Shown here one piece after another: positions 5,640 through 8,578 of a DNA stretch of 8,578 nt (the stretch's first letter is position 1; every line of letters starts with the position of its first letter). Made by a program: the position numbers and the translations under genes. The notes below the pieces were generated by a model. It was not told the DNA's origin and made no database searches. It saw only the letters and a list, made by a program, of their open reading frames with translations. This DNA comes from JBBDXI01 sp040902425 (GTDB lineage: Bacteria; Planctomycetota; Phycisphaerae; Phycisphaerales; UBA1924), in contig JBBDXI010000010.1 in the NCBI GenBank assembly GCA_040902425.1, positions 1-8,578 of the forward strand, written 5' to 3'.

Positions 5640-6359
5640 TTAGGCCGCTTCCCGCTTCAGCCGCCGCTTGCGGCCCACCGTCCGCTGCTCCGCCTCCGCC
5701 CGCCGCGCCGGCGCGCTCACCAGCAGGTTCACCATTTCCATCGGCGTCCGGGCCCACAGGTCCGCCCCGATCTCCTCCGCCAGCCCCTCCGCCCGGTTGA
5801 AGATGCCCCCGCCCACCGCGATCTGCAGGTTCGGGCACGCCCCGATCTCGTGGAGCGTGTCGATGAGCTGCCGCATCTCCGGCAGGTCGCTGGGGCCGCT
5901 GGCGAACATCAGCAGCACCCCCGGCTGGTGCTCGTGGATGTGCGCCAGCGTCTCGTCGCTGGGGATGCCGCCCCCCGCGAACGCCATTTCGTACCCCGCC
6001 TGCTCCAGCAGGTCCACCGCCATCTGCGCCCCCAGCTCGTCGGAGTCGCGCGGCCCGCACATCGCCAGGATGCTCCGGCCCCGCGCCGGCTGCCGCTTCA
6101 GCAAAGCCGCGTTCTGGTCCACCAGCACCCGCAGCAGCCGCGTCGCCAGGTGGTGGCTCAGCTTGGTCAGCTGGTCCCCGCGGAACAGCTTCTCCACGTT
6201 CTCGTACGCCGGCCAGAAGAGGTCCGTCAGCACCCGCGTTGACGAGGCGCCCGACTCCAGCGCCTCGCGCACGATCTCACGCGCCGCCGGTCGGTGCCCG
6301 CTGATCAGCGTCTCAAAGAAGCGTTCCACGAGGATTTCCTGGCTCATATGGTGGTCCAT
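5640..6359 (-). CDS. Cobalamin-binding-fold protein with altered ligand motifs
   Basis: This 239-residue cytosolic protein has the two-part layout of CarH/MtaC-type modules: a helical cap (about 5-90, with FWPAYENVEKLFRGDQLTKLSHHLATRLL) and a Rossmann-like B12-binding domain (about 95-215, with ILAMCGPRDSDELG, GYEMAFAGGGIP, VLLMFASGPSD, LQIAVGGGIFN and IGADLWARTP). Two cofactor motifs differ from the usual ones. DxHxxG, whose His ligates cobalt, reads D105-S-D107-E-L-G110. The cap motif W-x9-E-H of CarH-like proteins reads F59-x9-H69-H70. The later GG motif (183-185) is retained. The C-terminus (217-239) is strongly basic, ending KRRLKREAA, and no MerR-type DNA-binding domain precedes the module. 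Cobalamin binding, if any, would be in a different mode; a signalling or adaptor role is inference. The start is ATG 6359, or ATG 6347 (five residues in); neither has an SD. Likely transcribed after ubiE and ended by the terminator at 5581-5614. Confidence 0.8.
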   Translation of the reverse strand: MDHHMSQEILVERFFETLISGHRPAAREIVREALESGASSTRVLTDLFWPAYENVEKLFRGDQLTKLSHHLATRLLRVLVDQNAALLKRQPARGRSILAMCGPRDSDELGAQMAVDLLEQAGYEMAFAGGGIPSDETLAHIHEHQPGVLLMFASGPSDLPEMRQLIDTLHEIGACPNLQIAVGGGIFNRAEGLAEEIGADLWARTPMEMVNLLVSAPARRAEAEQRTVGRKRRLKREAA

Positions 6360-6511
6360 CGCTGCGGCCAGCCGCCGGCGCTCCGCCCGGGGCTTGCGTG
6401 CTCGTTCGCGTCCGGCTCCGCCGGCGCGGGGATTGACTCACGCGTGGACTATCGAGTTGCCGCCCCGGGCCCGCGGAAGTTTCGGGGTCTCCGAGGGGGG
6501 CGCAGAAAGGG

Positions 6512-6539
6512 GCGCGGGCCGTCCGGTAAGGGCTCGCGC
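6512..6539. repeat. Imperfect stem-loop downstream of ubiE
   Basis: GCGCGGGCC (6512-6520) and GGCTCGCGC (6531-6539) pair over 9 positions with one imperfect pair (G-U in + strand RNA, A-C mismatch in - strand RNA) and a 10-nt loop. On the - strand the sequence CCCTTTCTG follows, a very weak T-run 47 bp past the ubiE stop. It may be an inefficient terminator. Otherwise the gap 6360-6585 shows no gene; GATAGT on the - strand (6449-6454) is an isolated -10-like hexamer without a partner. Confidence 0.25.
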
Positions 6540-6585
6540 AGGAGCGGCGGGCGCTCCCACGTTCTCGGACGCGCGGCCCTTGCGC

Positions 6586-7404
6586 TCAGGCGTCCGCCCG
6601 CCGCACGCCCCGGTAACAGACGCAGACCCCCAGCGTCAGCGCTTGCGCGGTCACCTGACCGAAGCCGCTCCGCTCCATCAGGGCGCACAGCGCCGCCCGC
6701 GGCATGAAGCTCCCCACCGACTTCGGGAGGTAGCGGTAGGCCCCCGAGCGGTCGCCGCTCAGAAATGTGGCGGTCCGCGGCATCAGCCACCCGCAGTAGA
6801 AGTCGTTGAACCAGCGCGCCGGGGGGAACGACGGCCGGTCGAACTCCAGCACCACCAGCCGCCCGCCCGGCCGCAGGATGCGCGCGAACTCGCGGACCGC
6901 CCCCTCCGGCGACGCGACGTTGCGGATGCCGAAGGCGATCGAGACCACATCCGCCGAGCCGTCCGGCAGGTCGAGCGCCTGCGCATCGCCCTCGCGGTAC
7001 TCCAGCCGCGCCCGGCGGGCCTCGGGCAGCCGCCGCCGCTTCTCCCCGGCCACCCGGAGCATCTCCGGCGTGAAGTCGATCCCGATCACCCGGCCCGCCG
7101 GCGACAGCGTGAACGCCTCGCTCAGGTCCCCCGTGCCGCACGCCACATCCACCACCGTCTCACCCGGGCCCACGCCCGCGGCCCTCACCGCCCGCCGCCG
7201 CCACGCCTGGTCACGCCAGAACGAGTGGACCCGGTTGTTCAGGTCGTAGCTGCCGGCGATGGCGGCGAACATGCGCCGCACCTTGCCCGCTTTTTCGACG
7301 TTCCCGTGGGGGTCCGTGAGTTCGCGCTCAGACCACGCGGGTTCTGACGCGCTCGCGCCGTCCGGCGCGGGCCCGGTGATATTCTTCTCCAGCGCGTCGG
7401 GCAC
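6586..7404 (-). CDS. ubiE: Demethylmenaquinone methyltransferase, UbiE/MenG family
   Basis: This SAM-dependent C-methyltransferase would make the last step of menaquinone (or, in other bacteria, a ubiquinone) synthesis at the cytoplasmic face of the membrane. Motifs are VEKAGKVRRMFAAIAGSYDLNNRVHS (36-61; E. coli AxKxxxVxxVFHSVAxKYDxMND), SAM motif I VVDVACGTGD (84-93), the acidic IGID (107-110), GDAQALD (139-145), SIAFGIRNV (155-163), RILRPGGRLVVLEFDRP (175-191, with Asp where Ser is usual) and YRYLPKSVGSF (223-233). Length from the chosen GTG at 7404 is 272, about 20 more than E. coli UbiE, all in an N-terminal tail before residue 36. No ATG fits this frame; the ATG at 7412 is out of frame. 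There is no SD; TACCAT lies 5 nt upstream. The gene diverges from the M48 protease with 29 bp between starts. Menaquinone is the likely substrate if the host is a planctomycete. Confidence 0.92.
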   Translation of the reverse strand: MPDALEKNITGPAPDGASASEPAWSERELTDPHGNVEKAGKVRRMFAAIAGSYDLNNRVHSFWRDQAWRRRAVRAAGVGPGETVVDVACGTGDLSEAFTLSPAGRVIGIDFTPEMLRVAGEKRRRLPEARRARLEYREGDAQALDLPDGSADVVSIAFGIRNVASPEGAVREFARILRPGGRLVVLEFDRPSFPPARWFNDFYCGWLMPRTATFLSGDRSGAYRYLPKSVGSFMPRAALCALMERSGFGQVTAQALTLGVCVCYRGVRRADA

Positions 7405-7409
7405 GGGGC

Positions 7410-7415
7410 ATGGTA
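7410..7415 (-). promoter_or_regulatory. TACCAT hexamer before the ubiE GTG start
   Basis: On the - strand TACCAT ends 5 nt before GTG 7404, inside CTACCATGCCCC, the same 12-mer as before trxB. It would give an almost leaderless transcript if it is a -10 box. No -35 is visible, and the same bases lie in the leader of the divergent M48 gene. Confidence 0.25.
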
Positions 7416-7422
7416 GACGCGC

Positions 7423-7430
7423 AGGAGGAA
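7423..7430 (+). promoter_or_regulatory. Strong SD deciding the M48 start
   Basis: AGGAGGAA ends 3 nt before ATG 7434 (5 nt from the GGAGG core). It selects this ATG over the in-frame ATG 7410, which has no SD and would bury the lipoprotein signal behind eight charged residues. Confidence 0.75.
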
Positions 7431-7433
7431 GCG

Positions 7434-8432
7434 ATGAACGCAGTGATGACGCGGCTGGCGGGCGTGTGCGCGGCGGCGGTGGTGGCCCTCGGCCTTGCCG
7501 GGTGCAAAACCAACCCCGCGACGGGCGAGCGGTACTTCTCCATGACCTCCAGCGAGCAGATCGCCGCGATGGGGGTCCAGGCAGCGCCGGAGTTGACGCG
7601 CCAGTTCGGGGGAGAGGTCCCCAGCGCGCCGGCACGGGCCTACGTGAAGGAGATCGGCCTGCGCCTCGCGGCCCAGGTCGAGCCCGAGTTCAAGAACATC
7701 CCCTGGGAGTTCACCCTCCTGAACTCCCCCGTCGTCAACGCCTTCGCCCTCCCGGGCGGGAAGATCTTCATCTCCCGCGGCCTGGTCGAGCAGATGTCCG
7801 ACGAGGCCCAGCTCGCCGGCGTCCTCGGCCACGAGGTCGGCCACGTCACCGCCGAGCACATCGCCCGCCGCATCGGCCAGCAGCAGCTCTTCCAGATCGG
7901 CATGCAGGCCTCCGGCCTCGCCGTCAACGCCGCCGGAGAGGCCGCGGCCGGCGTCGGGCAGGTGCTCCTCCCCGCGTTGAACGTGGGCGGCCAGTTGACG
8001 CTCCTCAAGTTCGGGCGCGAGGAGGAGTCCCAGGCCGATGAGCTCGGCATCCGCTACATGATCAAGGCCGGGTACGACCCCAAGGCGCAGCTTCAGGTGA
8101 TGGAGATCCTCAAGGGCTCGGAGAACTCCAGCCGGCCGCCGGAGTTCCTCTCCACGCACCCGATGCCTGAGACCCGGATCCGGCAGGTGCAGGGCCTGCT
8201 CAACGGGCAGTTCCGCGAGGCGGCGAACAGCCCGAACCTGGTGCGCAACCAGCAGCAGTTCCAGAGCCGGCTCCTGAGCGTGCTGCGGTCGCTCCCCCCG
8301 GCCCCGGAGCCGCAGGCCTCCCCCGAGCCGGAGCAGCAGCCGCAGCAGCTGCGCGGGCAGCGCCAGCAGATCCGGGCGACGCCGGAGCGGCGGGCCCCGC
8401 CCCCGGACCAGGTCATCGGCCGCCCGCGCTGA
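7434..8432 (+). CDS. M48-family zinc metalloprotease, lipoprotein
   Basis: This 332-residue protease is probably anchored by lipid in the envelope, where relatives such as LoiP and BepA degrade or mature misassembled outer-membrane proteins. Residues 1-23 are a lipoprotein signal peptide: MTRLAG, a hydrophobic core, then lipobox LAGC with Cys24 as the lipidation site. The catalytic domain follows: NSPVVNAFALPGGKIFISRGL (97-117), the zinc motif HEVGH (133-137, Glu134 catalytic), the third zinc ligand Glu198 in REEESQADELG (195-205), and LSTHPMPETRI (239-249) with the family's conserved THP and Arg. From about 286 the tail is Pro/Gln/Glu/Arg-rich and probably disordered, without TPR repeats as in BepA. 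The start is ATG 7434, from AGGAGGAA and the signal peptide. It diverges from ubiE with 29 bp between starts. Function at family level is sure; the exact substrate is not. Confidence 0.93.
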   Translation: MNAVMTRLAGVCAAAVVALGLAGCKTNPATGERYFSMTSSEQIAAMGVQAAPELTRQFGGEVPSAPARAYVKEIGLRLAAQVEPEFKNIPWEFTLLNSPVVNAFALPGGKIFISRGLVEQMSDEAQLAGVLGHEVGHVTAEHIARRIGQQQLFQIGMQASGLAVNAAGEAAAGVGQVLLPALNVGGQLTLLKFGREEESQADELGIRYMIKAGYDPKAQLQVMEILKGSENSSRPPEFLSTHPMPETRIRQVQGLLNGQFREAANSPNLVRNQQQFQSRLLSVLRSLPPAPEPQASPEPEQQPQQLRGQRQQIRATPERRAPPPDQVIGRPR

Positions 8433-8474
8433 AGCCCAAGCCCTCTTCAGGTGAAGCGCAAGCCCTCTTCAGGC
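8429..8474 (+). repeat. Two-copy 22-bp tandem repeat, each copy a stem-loop
   Basis: Copies at 8431-8452 and 8453-8474 match at 20 of 22 positions; the first begins inside the M48 stop codon. Each holds TGAAG-N10-CTTCA (8430-8434 with 8445-8449, and 8452-8456 with 8467-8471), so each can fold into a 5-6 bp stem with a 10-nt loop containing CAAGCCCT. They may be transcript-end structures of the M48 gene, although no T-run follows. Confidence 0.7.
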
Positions 8475-8484
8475 CGAAGGCCTG
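8470..8484. repeat. CAGGCC-GAA-GGCCTG hairpin
   Basis: Perfect 6-bp stem (8470-8475 with 8479-8484) and a 3-nt loop, overlapping the end of the second tandem copy, so it competes with that stem-loop. No T-run follows. Confidence 0.4.
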
Positions 8485-8497
8485 GCCGTCAGTAGCC

Positions 8498-8533
8498 GGG
8501 GGTGAAACGAGGCGCAAGCCGAGCGCCACCCCC
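8498..8533. repeat. Long bulged hairpin with CAAGCC in its loop region
   Basis: GGGGGT (8498-8503) pairs with ACCCCC (8528-8533) and, after a one-sided 7-nt bulge, GGCGC (8511-8515) pairs with GCGCC (8523-8527) around AAGCCGA. The element shares GCGCAAGCC with the second tandem copy. It could be an intergenic repeat or a transcript-end structure of the M48 gene. Confidence 0.45.
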
Positions 8534-8555
8534 CGTCCCCGCCCCAAAGCGCACC

Positions 8556-8570
8556 CACCCCCAAGGGGTG
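8556..8570. repeat. Small hairpin at the right edge
   Basis: CACCCC (8556-8561) and GGGGTG (8565-8570) form a 6-bp stem with a 3-nt loop. What lies beyond the window edge is unknown. Confidence 0.3.
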
Positions 8571-8578
8571 CACGTGCC

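Noticed and set aside
5640..6359. Light-sensing CarH-like transcription repressor
   Set aside because: No MerR-type DNA-binding domain is present, and the Trp, Glu and cobalt-binding His needed for CarH photochemistry are all replaced.
5010..7347. Long + strand frames (410 and 559 codons) antisense to the sigma, B12-fold and ubiE genes
   Set aside because: Composition is typical of antisense translation of high-GC genes and no SD or domain is seen; the - strand genes have clear family motifs.
8431..8474. Possible CRISPR array
   Set aside because: Only two directly abutting 22-bp copies with no spacers and no cas genes.
1..8578. Mobile element, prophage or defence island
   Set aside because: No transposase, integrase, att-like repeats, toxin-antitoxin or nuclease genes; composition looks uniform by eye and the genes are ordinary chromosomal families.

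Overview
The window is a chromosomal segment from a high-GC bacterium. I see no tRNA, rRNA, transposase, integrase, phage gene or CRISPR array. The best guess at origin is a planctomycete, probably of the Phycisphaerae type. The reasons are a small secreted protein with a variant PEP-CTERM tail preceded by a DESWGIDNVRV block, an ECF sigma factor paired with a zinc-less membrane anti-sigma protein, and several genes without a Shine-Dalgarno (SD) sequence. This is inference from sequence style; no phylogenetic marker was analysed.

Layout on the + strand, from the left: uracil phosphoribosyltransferase (upp, cut at the left edge; only the first few residues are missing), thioredoxin reductase (trxB, 33 bp later), a 249-bp gap with inverted repeats, and a secreted PEP-CTERM-like protein (1891-2592). 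At the right end is a lipoprotein M48 metalloprotease (7434-8432), followed by a 146-bp tail full of short repeats and stem-loops. Layout on the - strand, in transcription order: a UbiE/MenG quinone methyltransferase (7404-6586), a B12-binding-fold protein without the canonical cobalt-ligating histidine (6359-5640), a strong intrinsic terminator (5614-5581), an ECF sigma factor (5516-4932), its anti-sigma protein (4935-4207, ATGA overlap) and xylulokinase (4160-2598). The kinase converges with the PEP-CTERM gene with 5 bp between the stop codons.

Most genes are housekeeping or core metabolism: pyrimidine salvage, thiol redox, menaquinone methylation, pentose use and envelope proteolysis. The sigma/anti-sigma pair, with its own promoter candidate just after a terminator, forms a regulatory unit that may read into xylulokinase. 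The least conventional items are (1) the B12-fold protein with both cofactor motifs altered, (2) a set of genes lacking an SD but carrying a TAnnnT hexamer 5-9 nt before the start codon, which suggests leaderless or very short-leader mRNAs, and (3) consecutive stem-loops after the M48 gene that present a CAAGCC loop. I do not see a clear new multi-gene system in this window.
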